Shown: piece after piece, positions 11,216 to 22,289 of the stretch
Position numbering within the stretch: the first letter of the stretch is position 1
How the letters are laid out: every line of letters starts with the position of its first letter
Assembly: GCF_963678635.1 (NCBI RefSeq)
Contig: NC_087063.1
Coordinates: 39,262,759-39,326,758, forward strand
DNA length: 64,000 nucleotides
Direction of reading: 5' to 3'
DNA from: Symsagittifera roscoffensis
Lineage: Eukaryota; Xenacoelomorpha; Acoela; Convolutidae
Notes under the pieces: model-generated
What the model saw: only the letters and a program-made list of their open reading frames with translations
Database searches by the model: none
Told to the model about the DNA's origin: nothing
Position numbers and translations under genes: made by a program

Positions 11216-11477
11216 ATCCAAAACCGCGATTTTGGATCTGGCTATTTTCTCCCCAATAGTTTCTTGTAATGAATATCCCTCCTACAAAAATATATCCCCC
11301 TTAGAATGCCCCCACGATTTTTGTACCCTGTTAAACACCCCCCTAATAGGCCCCCAAGAACTTTGTATCTTGTTAACTACCCCCCCCCCCATTGCAATAG
11401 TTAACAAATTTCCTGTTTTCATCCCCCTAAATCGATTGGAGAAATTGTACGGTTGATCCCCATATGTATTATTTATT

Positions 11478-11930
11478 GCCAGTATTTGAGATTTTGTAGA
11501 TTTGCAACAAGTTATCGATACTGACAACCGATATTTGGATTTTTGCAGAACTGCAAGAAACTATCGATTGTCAGTGTTGGGGATTTTGTAGGGCTGCAAT
11601 AAACTATAGTCAGTTTTTGGAATTTTGCAGAACTTATTGTCAGTAATTGGGTTTTTGTCAGTATTTGGGATTTTTCAACTGCAACAAATTCATGTCAGTT
11701 TTTGGGATTTCGCCCATATTTGTTTTCATTTCTTTGTTAGAAGTTCATTTTAGGTGTTTTCAGACAGTATATTTTAAGACTTTTTCATTGGGTTGTAATT
11801 TGTACTGTAATTGGAAAATGGAACAAAATTGGAACGAACTGATCAGTATGTAAGATTGATTTGAACTGCAGCAAGAACTATTGAGATTTTGTAAAACTGG
11901 AACAAACTATTTCAGGATTTAGGATGGGCA
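11478..11930 (+). repeat. Degenerate minisatellite (GTCAGTATTTGGGATTTTGCAG)
   Basis: The phrase GTCAGT.TTTGGGATTTTGCAGAACTGCAACAAACTAT recurs with a period of about 50-60 bp and much variation. The last units near 11870-11930 are shared with R (21580-21650). No coding potential was seen. Confidence 0.65.
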
Positions 11931-12229
11931 ATAGATTTTGATCTCCTCCGATTAACATAATTGACCATTTGAGCAGCGTATGACAATCACAAATTATGAA
12001 ATCTAACTTTTCAATCAGTTAATCAAACTCAAGAAACATTTAGCGACACTTTTATTTGATGGCTTAAAAAAGTAGCGAAACAATTTTGACTTTAGTTGTC
12101 TGTGAAGTCTGTTCGCTGGCTATGAAGCTTAACCCAAGTTTGGCCAAGTCTGTTAGGCTAAGTTAAAAATCACAAAATTGGTTTTCCGGACATATAAATC
12201 AACAGACAAATAAACGACATACGAATTAG

Positions 12230-13621
12230 GACGTGCAAATCGACGCATACGGATAGACAGACAAATGGACGACTCGCCCGATACGACAAACGACTCTTCG
12301 GTGACCGAGAAAAGTATGGATCATCAATTGCGGTGGAATTGCTATTCGATGGCATCAGATTATGATCGAAAATTTGTAGACGCCACAATTCTTGACGAAA
12401 TCGCAGGAAAAGAAACAAATATCGAACAGTGCAAAGACTAGTTTCAGGAATGGTCGAAGGAACTACATTGGAAATTGATGATCTTGTACAAAAATAGCAA
12501 GATCACGGCAACGCAGTCATTTGATTGCAGTAGCAGCAGGAATCATGCAGATGCCAATTCTACGGGACTTCAAGGAAATACCGCGTAACGAAAAGAGGAG
12601 GAACCTGGTCAAGTTTCTCTTTTTAGAAACAATGCTACTCGAATACTCACCTTAGTTTTATAAACCATCAGAACAGATCGACAACGCCCTTAGAATAGTT
12701 AGGAACCTCGTCAGTTGTAGGAACCGCATTAAGAACTCCGACATCAACAGCATCAGCATCCTCACAACCATTAGCTCTTCCAGCACCCTCAGAACCATCA
12801 AGAAGTTCAGCAACCGCAACCTTATACAGGCATCATCATATTCAATTTTCGAAGCATGTGATTCCTCGAAAGACTACTCGGAAGAGAGCACTGGCGACAC
12901 TACAACAGTGGCGCACTCCAAAAGGATCCAAAAGATTTTGGCGCCAAGTTCTGTTTTATGTTCAATGCCATAGATTCAGCCTCCTAGGAATAATGGAAGT
13001 AGCTGAGAACGACTCCCAGAGAATGAAACGCGGGAAAGGTGGTCACAAAAAGTGTAGATTTACTTTTCTGACCCATTTTATGATTACTCGCTTATTTAAG
13101 AAACGGGGAACTTCGGAAGATTTCAAGTACGATTTGGCTAAGGCGACAAAAACTGCAAATGTTGATGATAATATCGACACTATTCGATCTCGGCTTGAAA
13201 TACAGGTTCCAAATCATTCAATCCTTCTCCTAGACACGTTCTTCGAGCCACCGACGAAAGAGTGACTCACTTTACAAACTTCTGTAAGCCTGAGAAAACA
13301 TTTTGTGGATTTAGAAGTGACCTAGTTTCTTACGTCAAAGCAGTTGCGTTTTTTTCACTGAAAACCACGGAGCTTCAAGGATTACGTGTGGATAACTGCG
13401 GAGACAGCTGTGAGATTGGTGGTGGGGAGGCATTCAGGCTCCTCGATGTCGACGAATGTGTACAGTCGACTCTCAGAGTTTTCTGTTTTGCAGGTAAGTC
13501 AATTTTGATTCAGATACTTTATGTTTTGCTTACTTTAGAAAAAAATGTCTCTGGGTTAAGAGTCTCGGCATCGCTTAAATATTATATAGTCAGTATATGG
13601 TTGAATTCATATGCTTTTTAA
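12230..13621 (+). pseudogene. Unidentified plus-strand gene remnant, unit B copy 2
   Basis: This is a longer version of unit B. Upstream it reads RWNCYSMASDYDRKFVDATI before the helical segment. The 136-codon stretch follows. Then a piece reading THFTNFCKPEKTFCGFRSD ... LKTTELQGLRVDNCGDSC ... GGGEAFRLLDVDE ends at a good donor (TTTGCAG|GTAAGT at 13493/13494). The C-G-D-x(5-6)-GGG pattern is reminiscent of transposase-like proteins of marine invertebrates, but that is an impression, not a match. Frame changes are needed to connect the parts. Confidence 0.4.
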
Positions 13622-14132
13622 CTAAATTAGGCACTTTGGTTTTACGCAGTTCTTTATGAAGCAAAAAAATAATTTTTGTCAATGGAGTAGAACGCAAAAT
13701 ATTTCTGCGTACGGACAAAAGCCAGTGCGGAAATTATGAGCAAATAGTTAAACATTTAAAATGGAACCCTCGCCACAACCAAGGCTAAAAACACTGAGAA
13801 CTCAAATTTATGAATGTAACCCTTTGATTAGTTTTATCAGCATTTTAAATGATCTCATTTTTAGGAGCCAGGTGGTGCTACAATGATGCAAAATACAACA
13901 ATGAAATTCAAATCTGCTCAATTTAAAATCGGATCTGTCCATGCCTGCAAAACTGGATATGTTGTTTTTTCCTTACTTAACCGACAATTGTTTCAGCGTA
14001 CCGCGGAAAAGACAGCAGTTACGCCATGGAGTAGAACGTTGGTACCACCACAGCAGGCGACCAAGAATGGGGCTGGTTGTGCAGCCAAACAAATTCCCTA
14101 AGTCAGCTAGGAGCAAAGCTGACCTATAGTGA

Positions 14133-14738
14133 CTAATCACCATTTTTGTTGCGCGCGGTTAATGGTGTCTCTAATGAGCAGTCATCTGATACACTCTCGT
14201 TGCTCCCACTGTATGTGTCAAATGACGGTACAGACTTCCGTGAACTAACTTGCGAGCCACAGACTGGTGAAAGAAGTGAACTCAATGTGCCATTTCGAAA
14301 AGTGTTTCCCATGACGTCACTGGTCAGCATCGAAAACATTCGATGCGTTTGTCCAGATGCCACCCAAATGATTACTCGTTGTGTGGAGATAATGTGGAGA
14401 TCTTCGTAAAATGGCACAAGAAATAACCGATGACAAGCAACCTCACGAAAAGTTTGCCATTCAGCGCATTGAGGAAATATTGACCAGACGGTGCCAAAAA
14501 GCCATTTTTTTCGTTTCACTTCTGTCTCGATAGGAGGAACAGAGAAAGCTGGCAAAGTTGGTGCAGTCTCTCTTTCTGAAATTTGTACACTGAGTAGCAT
14601 CGCTGACAAGGAAGAAATGAAATAGGCTAGCACCAAATTTGACGATCTTTTCGAAGGACTATGAAAAAATGAAGTTGTTGTTCGCCCCAAAGAAAATACA
14701 GATACGTAAGTTAAGTCTGTAAAAGTGCTATAAGCCAT
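14133..14738 (-). CDS. Long conserved minus-strand ORF (201 aa), copy L (R at 24185-24796)
   Basis: This ORF begins with ATG at 14738 and stays open for 201 codons. The R copy has 203 codons, with a net +6-bp change around a slipped GCCAAAAAGCC repeat that preserves the frame. The protein is Ser/Thr/Phe-rich with no recognised domain. The opposite strand at 14146-14409 also carries a protein-like frame (DTLSLLPLYVSNDGTDFREL ... CVCPDATQMITRCVE), so this could be an antisense shadow of the plus-strand remnant. The choice of strand is unresolved. Confidence 0.3.
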   Translation of the reverse strand: MAYSTFTDLTYVSVFSLGRTTTSFFHSPSKRSSNLVLAYFISSLSAMLLSVQISERETAPTLPAFSVPPIETEVKRKKWLFGTVWSIFPQCAEWQTFREVACHRLFLVPFYEDLHIISTQRVIIWVASGQTHRMFSMLTSDVMGNTFRNGTLSSLLSPVCGSQVSSRKSVPSFDTYSGSNESVSDDCSLETPLTARNKNGD

Positions 14739-15603
14739 CTACCCGAAACTCGTCTCTGGAAAAACCTACGGGTGCAGCACCACCAAAGATATCAGTGAAC
14801 TTTTGAGAAAGAGCTTGGTTGAATTCACGAAATTACTGAGAGCATGGGGTGATTTTAGCGCTTCAGAGTACAAAAAGTGGGCTAAGATCTAAAATCAATT
14901 TTGTTGCTTGTTTTTGGGGAACAAGGATTGACACCCTACAAACTAAAACTATTTCTAATGCCACAGTTTGTGGTATGCATTTTTATACGAAGTCCCTGGG
15001 AACATTAGTGCGAAATTCTCAAAAATTCAACCACCAAGCGAACTAGGACTTCCAAAATAGGACAATGCGAGGCGGAGGAAGATTTCATAACCAAGACCCA
15101 TTGTTCCTCGAAAAAAAAAACTTTTCAGTCTGCAAGTTCATCAAATCTGGCAAGTGCACACGTACTTTTCTAAACAATGCGGGAGACGTCTTGGGAGGAA
15201 CCAATCCTATACCCTCGTATTTACAAATATGTCATAAGGATCTTGAATTTCCGAAAATTTCTGTAGGTGAAATGCGTCCATCTAGTCTACTGCTTTTTGG
15301 ATTGCAATTTTATGTGTTGGGTACTTTCGAATGTACAGCGGCAAGAGTTGTGGGAAAGAAAACAGGACCGAATCTAGCATCATAAGCTATGATGAAAAAT
15401 GGATCGTTGATTTAGGAGGTACTGTGTTAACGAAAAACCATGCTCAAAGCATTCTTCGGGGGCATTATAAGTTACCTAACTGCTTTGTTCTGCTGAAAGA
15501 TGACAAAAAATTGGTCAAAGGAACGATGACTGTTGAGCAATGGCTGCAAAACCGAGTAGCTGGAAATGAGTCAATAACTGATTTGGAATCTAGTGAAACT
15601 TAG
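14146..15603 (+). pseudogene. Plus-strand gene remnant, 3' part, copy L
   Basis: Successive protein-like pieces in changing frames are VCPDATQMITRCVE, MAQEITDDKQPHEKFAIQRI, FTKLLRAWGDFSASEYKKWA, RFHNQDPLFLEKK, CKFIKSGKCTRTFLNNAGDV and finally a 90-codon frame with VDLGGTVLTKNHAQSILRGHY and LPNCFVLLKDDKKLVKGTM. Several stops and frameshifts separate them. Together with the unit B remnant this looks like one large decayed gene running to the end of the unit. The family was not recognised. Confidence 0.4.
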
Positions 15604-16293
15604 AACACAGGTAGATCGTTAGATATTATATTTTGACTGACTAATTATTTAAGGTTTTTAGCTTGTGTCATCTCAGAGGAAGGGCTCAAGTGGAGGATGA
15701 ATAAACGAAGCTCTTCTTTGTCTACTTTAATAAAAACGGTTTGTTTTTCAAAAGTTTTTATAAGTCCTGGGTCTTTTATAAGGGTTGGAGAGTGAGTCGA
15801 CGTGTGAGGTCGTTAGACACTTTTAAAAACATGGGGTAAGGAGAATAAAGTTGTTCTGATTTGATCCAAGGGAAGCCTTAAGGATCAGAAATTGAATAAA
15901 ATAAATTTAGTTTTGAGTGAAATTAAAGATCCAAGGAAAGCCTTGATGATCTTTTTATGAAAAACCTTGATACGTTTTTTGGAAAAATTTAAGATCAAGA
16001 AACTTTGAAAGTTATATTTTAAATGATATTAGTTTTTTGAGTTTATGCTTTTATGTTTTAGGTAATGAACCACGGATGAAAAAACCATGATGTGTGTGAA
16101 CTCATGAAATTAACAGTAGATTTTAGTACTAACGATTTTTTATATTTTTTGATCAATAAATTATTTATTCAAAAATTTTGATATACTGCAGATTTTGGGA
16201 GGAACGAGTTTAGTTCTTTTTATCAGTCGTTATTGTATAAATATTAGATTCAGCTTCAAATGAGTTGTTGAAGAATTATTCTTCAGATAATTT

Positions 16294-16512
16294 TCATGTC
16301 AGTAAATCTAAATTTGCTGCATAAAGTTTTCTAAATACAAAAACTTGTTTCGGTTTTTCTCCTAGTGTCATGTAGTAGATTGGTCCGTATCCTGATCGTT
16401 GTTCACGCCTAAATCTTAATCTTCTTGCAATTCTTGGTAATTCTCGTAATTTTTGGAAATTTGGCGTAGATTTAATGAGATGTAGGGATATTTCTATTAA
16501 GTTGTCTGACAT
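16294..16512 (-). CDS. Unidentified small ORF (72 aa), copy R
   Basis: This is the R counterpart of the small minus-strand ORF in L. The body of the protein is conserved, but the N-terminus is replaced because the deletion junction of R (near 16510) cuts just upstream. The start codon in R therefore comes from sequence next to the truncated Artemis-like remnant. Function is unknown. Confidence 0.28.
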   Translation of the reverse strand: MSDNLIEISLHLIKSTPNFQKLRELPRIARRLRFRREQRSGYGPIYYMTLGEKPKQVFVFRKLYAANLDLLT

Positions 16513-16513
16513 A

Positions 16514-17201
16514 ATGAAACATGAACTTTAGTGTTGAATCTAAGTACAAGCTCTTTCTTTAGAAACTCATAACCGTAGCAAGTTTTGTTACAAAAATGGA
16601 TCAAGTCATATTAAAATGAACAGATCCACGCGGACACGGCTTGAATGATGGCTGAAAGACATCTCTCCTTACAAGGTAAAAAATTCTGTTTTGTAAAAAA
16701 CGTGGAGTCGATGTAAATAATATCAAAATTGTAAACAGCAGCTTCTTGTAAATTGTCAAAAAGATGATTTGCTTCGTATGACCAATTTGCCATCTGAAAT
16801 CGCCAGTAAAAACGACAGGTTTTTCCTTGGAAACTAGTAACAACATTACTGAACCTGGACAGTGACCTGCATGAATAAGAGCGACAGCTAGAGTATGATT
16901 CTCGTCCCCTTCCGAAAAAAAATTCAATGTTGTCTCATTATCTGAATCCAGTTGTATTAGATATGCAGTTAAATGAACAAAAAGTGGCAATGCACTCAAC
17001 AAAGCAGCCGAAACTTTATGACAAATTTTTTTTAAGATATAGTGTTTTACTCCTTTCGAAGAGCTCAGGCTCACGAAGGCCCACTTTGCGATCTGTATGA
17101 CAGTGCGAAAAAAATTAAACCGTAGATTTGATGTTCTCACCATTGAAGCGATCAATTGAAACCACAGGAAATTCTGATATTGGATCGGCATATTCTGACA
17201 T
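16514..17201 (-). pseudogene. DCLRE1C-like: Artemis-like nuclease pseudogene, copy R (3'-truncated)
   Basis: The ATG is at 17201, followed by MSEYADPISEFPVVSIDRFN, close to the usual Artemis N-terminus. The same TAA as in copy L follows codon 28 (17115-17117). Then come SHCHTDR, an A-run frameshift, and an unbroken stretch with AGHCPGSVM and VVFTGDFRW, the metallo-beta-lactamase motifs. A further frame change is followed by YIDSTFFTKQNFLPCKERCL and CYGYEFLKKEL. Homology stops at about 16514, where a deletion relative to L removes the rest of the beta-CASP domain. Sharing the first stop and the His-to-Arg change with L shows inactivation before the segmental duplication. Confidence 0.82.
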
Positions 17202-17625
17202 AATTATAGAAGGGAAAAGGAGGAATGAACAGTGAATTAATAAATTGAGGGTTGAAGATACATTTCTGTAGTTTTTAAGAAAGGAGAATACCACCACATT
17301 TTGATCCATATGAGCCCGACTTGAGTGTAAACTTCTATCCTAGGTTTAGTTACAGCCAAATATTTTAATCATTTGGGCGCATCATTAACATGGCACGAGT
17401 GGATCTGAAAAACAAAAACAGTTAGCTTCAATAAGAGCCATTTTTGTCAAAAAAAGAAACTAAATACTTGGGAATTTTATTTCCACTAACTACAAAAGTC
17501 AAACAATTTAAATGATATGCACACCAATATAGAGATTTGACATCAGGAAGCACAGTAGGAAGTACAAGTTTGGAATGCAGTTTTGGCCCAAAAAACTAAG
17601 TAACTACAGTTTATAATAGACTTGC

Positions 17626-18065
17626 TTTACTGATAAGTGAGCATTAGACAAGTGGGCTGATAAGATTGATTAGACCAGAGGCTGATAAGTGAAGATTCGA
17701 CTTGCGTTACGGATATGTGTGGGTAGGACCGGCAAATGATTACGAGGCGTCCCATACTGTGTGTAGAAATATTGAGGCACACTGTGTAGGCTGAGGCATA
17801 CACAGCGTGCATGCACTGTGTACTATGAGGATGAGGCATACTCTGAGGCATACTGTGTTTAGGCATACTAAAAATAATAGTTTTCTGACAAACTAGTCAT
17901 AAAATATTCAAGTATTAAATTTTGAGATTTGAGGTTTTGAAACTTACTGATAAGTGAAAGTCTGTGTGTAGGATACTGTGGGTAGGCATATACGGACTGT
18001 GGGTAGTATACTGTACACTGCGACGGCATTTGCACTAAAAAAATACAGTTTTCTAACAAACTGTT
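17626..18065. repeat. Low-complexity repeat tract, copy R
   Basis: This is the R counterpart of the L tract, with the same CTGATAAGTGA and GGCATACTGTGT phrases but one fewer unit near 17850. The difference in unit number is typical of slippage in minisatellites. Confidence 0.65.
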
Positions 18066-18264
18066 TTCACTAAAAAACAGTTTTCTATTAATCTTAAATT
18101 AAACTCTCTTATTAATAAGTTTTGAGATTTTGAACTTTAACGAGGAAGGTCCGACCCCACGCTGGTTCCTCGACCGCGTTCTCGAGTCCAGCCTGGCAGA
18201 ATACCAGTCCTGGCGACTGACCGCGCTGCTCTTCTGCGACTCCGCCCCGCCCGCTTGCCCAATT

Positions 18265-18483
18265 CTAGGGCACAGTGTCATCGTTTTCTCTCTCGAACGC
18301 AAGAGCAGCCAAGCAAGTTCTCTCCTCCTCGTCACAGCTCGAGAACAGATTAAAGTCAGAGACACTCCTCACCTGCTCCGGTTCCGGCTCCGAGTCCGAC
18401 TCGCGGAAGAGCAGCACGGTCTCAACCTCTATCTCGTCCGAGACATTTGCCTCCTCGTCATCTTCTGCCGTGTCATCGTCAGA
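18265..18483 (-). pseudogene. Acidic, GC-rich putative exon, copy R
   Basis: This has the same length (73 codons) and frame as the L copy, with only substitutions, for example the codon before FRESDSE changed between His and Leu. Preservation of the frame in both copies supports coding ancestry. An AG acceptor (ACGGCAG) and a GTGAGG donor can be drawn, giving an exon encoding about 30 acidic residues. Function is unknown. Confidence 0.42.
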
Positions 18484-18716
18484 TTAATCAAACGAAGGTA
18501 AAACATGATTGAAATGGAGGCAGGGTTGGACGTTTTTTTGTGGTTAACATTGGTAAGGTTCAGGTTAGTGGTCAAAAGTGGAAAGGAGGGGTTGTTCACA
18601 TGGCACCAGTCTAAGTTAGTTTAACAAAAAACAAGGTCAAATGCAATAGTCAGGAGTGGAAGAAGCGACTGAGTGGCTCTAAACCTTGCCGCCCAAAGGT
18701 GCCTGTTGGATGAAAC

Positions 18717-18824
18717 TCATCCTCCACCTTTGGCTCGCCAGCAAGCGAAACACGACCTATGTGCCAACTCGCCTTTATGAACCTGATATAAGAGCCTCCC
18801 TTCCTCAAAACAAACCGGGCACAT
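18717..18824 (-). pseudogene. RING-like half zinc finger, copy R
   Basis: This is the R counterpart. All zinc-ligand candidates (C-x2-C, H, H, C-x2-C) are kept, with Val/Leu and Glu/Lys substitutions elsewhere. An overlapping 66-codon frame (18650-18850) is open here but broken in L, so it is probably a shadow. Confidence 0.3.
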
Positions 18825-19637
18825 GATCTGTTGAGACTCGGCGCATGCAATTTTGCTCAGTGATGAAGATTATCCCATAGTGTTTTCTGAAGTTCAGTGA
18901 TTCAGTTAGTTACTCAGACTGCATGATAAAAATTAGGATCATACAATTGATAGAAAAAATTGTTAAACAATATCAAATAATAAATTTAGACATTTTGTAC
19001 GTATTCGTAGTAGAAAACTACACAAAAAATCAGAAAGTCTTCAGGTCATCAGGTCCTTTTGACTGATTTTGGGGCGGGCAAAGCTCCCACTGGCAATGCT
19101 CCCACTGGCAATGGCCCACAATGATGATGGAAGAGACCATTTTTTTTTCATTCACCAGCGTTTCCTTAGTTATTGGCTTAAAACTCAAAATTATCAAAGT
19201 TTAGCATGAGAGATTAAATTGAGTGAGCGTTTGTTTTTGGGTTGAATTGAGCATTTCAGTATACGGGATGACAAAACTCAATTTTTGGGATCAATTGAAT
19301 ATTTCATTATATGCGATTAAACTGGGGCAGTTTTTGTGATACGGAGTAAGTGGTTCAGTATCTGGTATGAAATTCGGCCAGAAGGACTTACGCAAAATTA
19401 TCCTGGCCTCCCCAGGTCTTTTAATTCTTGCGGCGGTATCTTGTCTCTGACTATAAAAACATCTCACTCTAATTTTTATTTCTTTTGAGAAAAACGTATC
19501 AGTTTTGTCTTTGGTACTACCCACAGATGCACCATAAGCTCATTCAGATCCACCATCGCAAAAGCAGGGTAGCAGCTGCTGAAGTGCTCTTCGTCTTTCC
19601 GCTCGTGTCGATAAACTCTGGCAGCAGTCAGCAGGTG

Positions 19638-19860
19638 TCAACAGTTGTTGAAATTGACACACATAGCCACTGACTCTGAGTGTGTTTCAACCATGTGTAT
19701 CATGCCAGCTGGCATAAAGTGGGCCTGGCGCTCCGTCAGAACACTTTTCCTACACCCTCCAGCATCACAGCGAGGGTCTTCCCCGGTTTCCAACCCAGAG
19801 ATTGCTGCATCACGTATTCCTGGAGTATCTGCTTGTTCTTGACCGACGAGGCCATCAAAT
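19638..19860 (-). pseudogene. JmjC-like fragment, copy R (shortened)
   Basis: The C-terminal JmjC-like segment (FMPAGMIHMVE) is present, but about 190 bp corresponding to L 7000-7200 is deleted. This removes the middle of the L frame and joins A-rich sequence to TACTTCC near 19890. The protein could not be made as in L. Confidence 0.42.
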
Positions 19861-20165
19861 CAAATGTTTTGCCGCAAAAAAAAAGAAAAATACTTCCTTT
19901 TTTGTAAGTGACCCAACTACACATCCTTGACTGCTTTTGGGACAGAGAATTTCATGGCGACTGACAAGGAAGCATCAGCATCGAGGATGTTCCAAAACAT
20001 TGGCGGCAATGGTCGGAACAAAATTTGAACATCTGCTGGCTTAATTGATTGTATACATATATAGTCCTAGGATTGAACACAAATGTGAGGTAAAACTTAT
20101 TTGGAAACTGGACCAATCGTTGACCAGGAGTCTAATTGTTTCACTAACTATCTGATTACCTTTAC

Positions 20166-20426
20166 CTTTTCCTTTAGGCTGTACCGTCTAGCTCTGAGTT
20201 CCTCTGGGTATTCCTTCAAAATTTTGTCAATAAAACTGTCCCCATACATTAGGCTGTCAAACTGGCAACTATCCGCAGGTCCTGTTAGTTGGCTTTCGAA
20301 CCCCTTGATGGATTGAGCCGGTGGAACTAAAAAGGCTCCTTGATGGCCACTAAACCAGTCTGACTGGATCCAGTTGACTAGATCTACCGCAGGCATGCAC
20401 TGTATTAGACTTGAGGCAGTGTTGAT
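20166..20426 (-). CDS. Putative internal exon, copy R
   Basis: This is the R counterpart of the 87-codon exon. Both splice sites are retained and the frame is open. It differs from L by a handful of substitutions such as Ser/Pro in LVP(S/P)AQS and Arg/Leu in FDS(R/L)MYG. It is among the best candidates for retained coding constraint in the duplicated segment. Confidence 0.5.
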
Positions 20427-21070
20427 CTAAAAAAAAACACCCGGAAAAAATGCTCTAAAATTAATTATAACGACTTTGAGCTAATTTTAGGTTCAGATGC
20501 TTATTTGAAAAAGTCTCTCTCTTAGTTCGCCATAGTCAATTGGAGATAACATGTCAATCTCAATGACTCTCGTGCTACAAAAGCTGCCTGAAACCACGGC
20601 AAACTCTGCGGTTTTTTCCCAAGAGCTCGTGGTTTCTGTATCCGCACCAGAGAAAGTCGTTGATCTGTCCTCAGATCTGCGCCAACCAGGTGAAGGGCGA
20701 AATGGAGCCACGTAGAGGGAAAGTTGAAACGAACTCTGGTACGAGAGGAAAGGGATCTGTGGATCTGGCCTCAGACACGGTCAATTCGGTACCTCGAGAA
20801 GTGATACCATCCTAATTGGCGCAGCTGGCGCACCGTTAGGCAACCGGCCGGTGACTTTTGAGGTATGTTCATTGATTGTACTTAACACCTCTGCAGCAGT
20901 AACTGCAGTACCACTAGTACCTGGAGCAGTGCCCTTGGAGATTTCGCCGTCACTCAGTGAAATACAAGGCTAAAACAGTGATGTTGATTTAATTGCAGAC
21001 TAGTGGGTGGACAATTATACCTGCAGACTAGTGGATGGACAATTTTATAAGTTTAATACAGCGTTTTGTT

Positions 21071-21361
21071 TTATACAACTGAAAAAGTCAATACGGGTTC
21101 TTCATCCTCCGGCCAAACTTTGCACCAAATCGTCGCAAATTGTTCCTGCTTGTACCATCTCGTCGCATCCGGCTCGTTTGGTTCCTTCTTGCAGTAGGAA
21201 GTCGTCACATCATGTCCATTTCTGCACGGATCATGTTTGTTCCAGGAGGTCGTCTTGCTCGTCGTCTTGGTCTTGGTCGTCTTTCTTTTGGTTCCCAACG
21301 CATTTTTTACGTTAATCTGTCTCTTCGTCTGCTTCGTTGTCGTTGTCGTGATACAATCTAG
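21071..21361 (-). CDS. Thr/Lys-rich putative exon (R; decayed L counterpart near 8354-8640)
   Basis: In R the minus strand is open from about 21361 to 21071. It encodes a Thr/Lys-rich start (KRKTTKTKTTSKTTSWNKHD) then KKEPNEPDATRWYKQEQFAT and ends SVV. L has the same sequence with a small deletion. The basic composition suggests a nuclear or disordered segment. No family was recognised. Confidence 0.3.
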   Translation of the reverse strand, partial: LDCITTTTTKQTKRQINVKNALGTKRKTTKTKTTSKTTSWNKHDPCRNGHDVTTSYCKKEPNEPDATRWYKQEQFATIWCKVWPEDEEPVLTFSVV

Positions 21362-21394
21362 TTGCGCGGACGTGGACTAAATTATTTGGCTTGA

Positions 21395-21960
21395 TTGCAG
21401 TAGATGATTGCAGTAGATGAGAGTCAACCTAACTTGCATCAGGTCAACTCTCTTTGAACCATCTTTCGGGAATCTAAGGTGATCCGTTAAGGACTACCTT
21501 GAGCTAATCTAACCTTAGTTAGATCAACTCTTAGATCTTGGACCCATCTATCTAAGGATCACCTTGAGTCAACCTAACTTGAGATTTTGTAAAACTAAAA
21601 CAAACTATTTCAGGATTTAGGATGTGCAATAGACTGCACGGCGCCATTCCACTTCTGTCAGTATTCGAGATTTTGCAAAACTAAACGGACTATTTCCGTG
21701 TCGAGCTAAAAGACTAAACGGCGTCATTACACATCCAATTCAGAAACGATTATATATTTAGTGATTTGTTTACTGGAAAAAAAATTTAGAGGGGGAAACA
21801 TTTTTACCGCTACCTTTTTAAGAAATCAAAATGTTGGGCCATATAACAGGAAAAAAGGGTAAAACGCCGTCCAGTTAACAGGTAGGAAATCTGTACAGAA
21901 ACCGATTACAATCGATTGCAATCTTATTTTTTGCCAATGCGTGTAGGGTATAATTATAAG
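21395..21960. other. R-specific segment replacing L 8660-11900
   Basis: The sequence leaves homology with L after TTATTTGGCTT and returns near GATCTCCTCCGATTAACA. It holds degenerate repeats built on GTCAACCTAACTTG and AAGGATCACCTTGAG (about 21420-21580) and some of the GATTTTGTAAAACTAAAACAAACT minisatellite. No gene was seen. Confidence 0.5.
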
Positions 21961-22289
21961 GTAGTTAAACTGGGTATTTCATGAATTATTGATCTCCTCC
22001 GATTAACATAATTGACCATTTGAGCAGCGTATGACAATCACAAATTATGAAATCTAACTCTTCAATCAGTTAATCAAACTCAAGAAACAATTTGTGACAC
22101 TTTTATTTGACGGCTTAAAAAAGTAGCGAAACAATTTTGACTTTAGTTGTCTGTGAAGTCTATCCGCTGGCTATGAAGCTTAACCCAAGTTTGGCCAAGT
22201 CTGTTAGGCTAAGTTAAAAATCACACAATTGGTTTTCCGGACATACAAATCAACAGACAAATAAACGACATACGAATTGGGACGTGCAA

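Larger units (their letters stand above)
832..15600 (+). repeat. Segmental tandem duplication, left copy (L)
   Basis: The sequence beginning TTAGAACACAGGTAGATCG at 832 recurs at 15600/15601, and the sequence ending GGAATCTAGTGAAACT at 15600 recurs at the end of the right copy (25672). L is therefore the left unit of a head-to-tail duplication. L is about 4.7 kb longer than R. It has an extra block at about 1738-3654, about 190 bp extra around 7000-7200, and extra material between about 8660 and 11900 that includes an internal duplication. It carries mostly decayed genes, several with the same lesions as in R. The similarity was judged by eye. Confidence 0.93.

Noticed and set aside
832-15600. 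The two large units as LTRs of a giant retroelement
   Set aside because: The units abut with no internal region, have no TG..CA ends, primer site or polypurine tract, and contain gene remnants.
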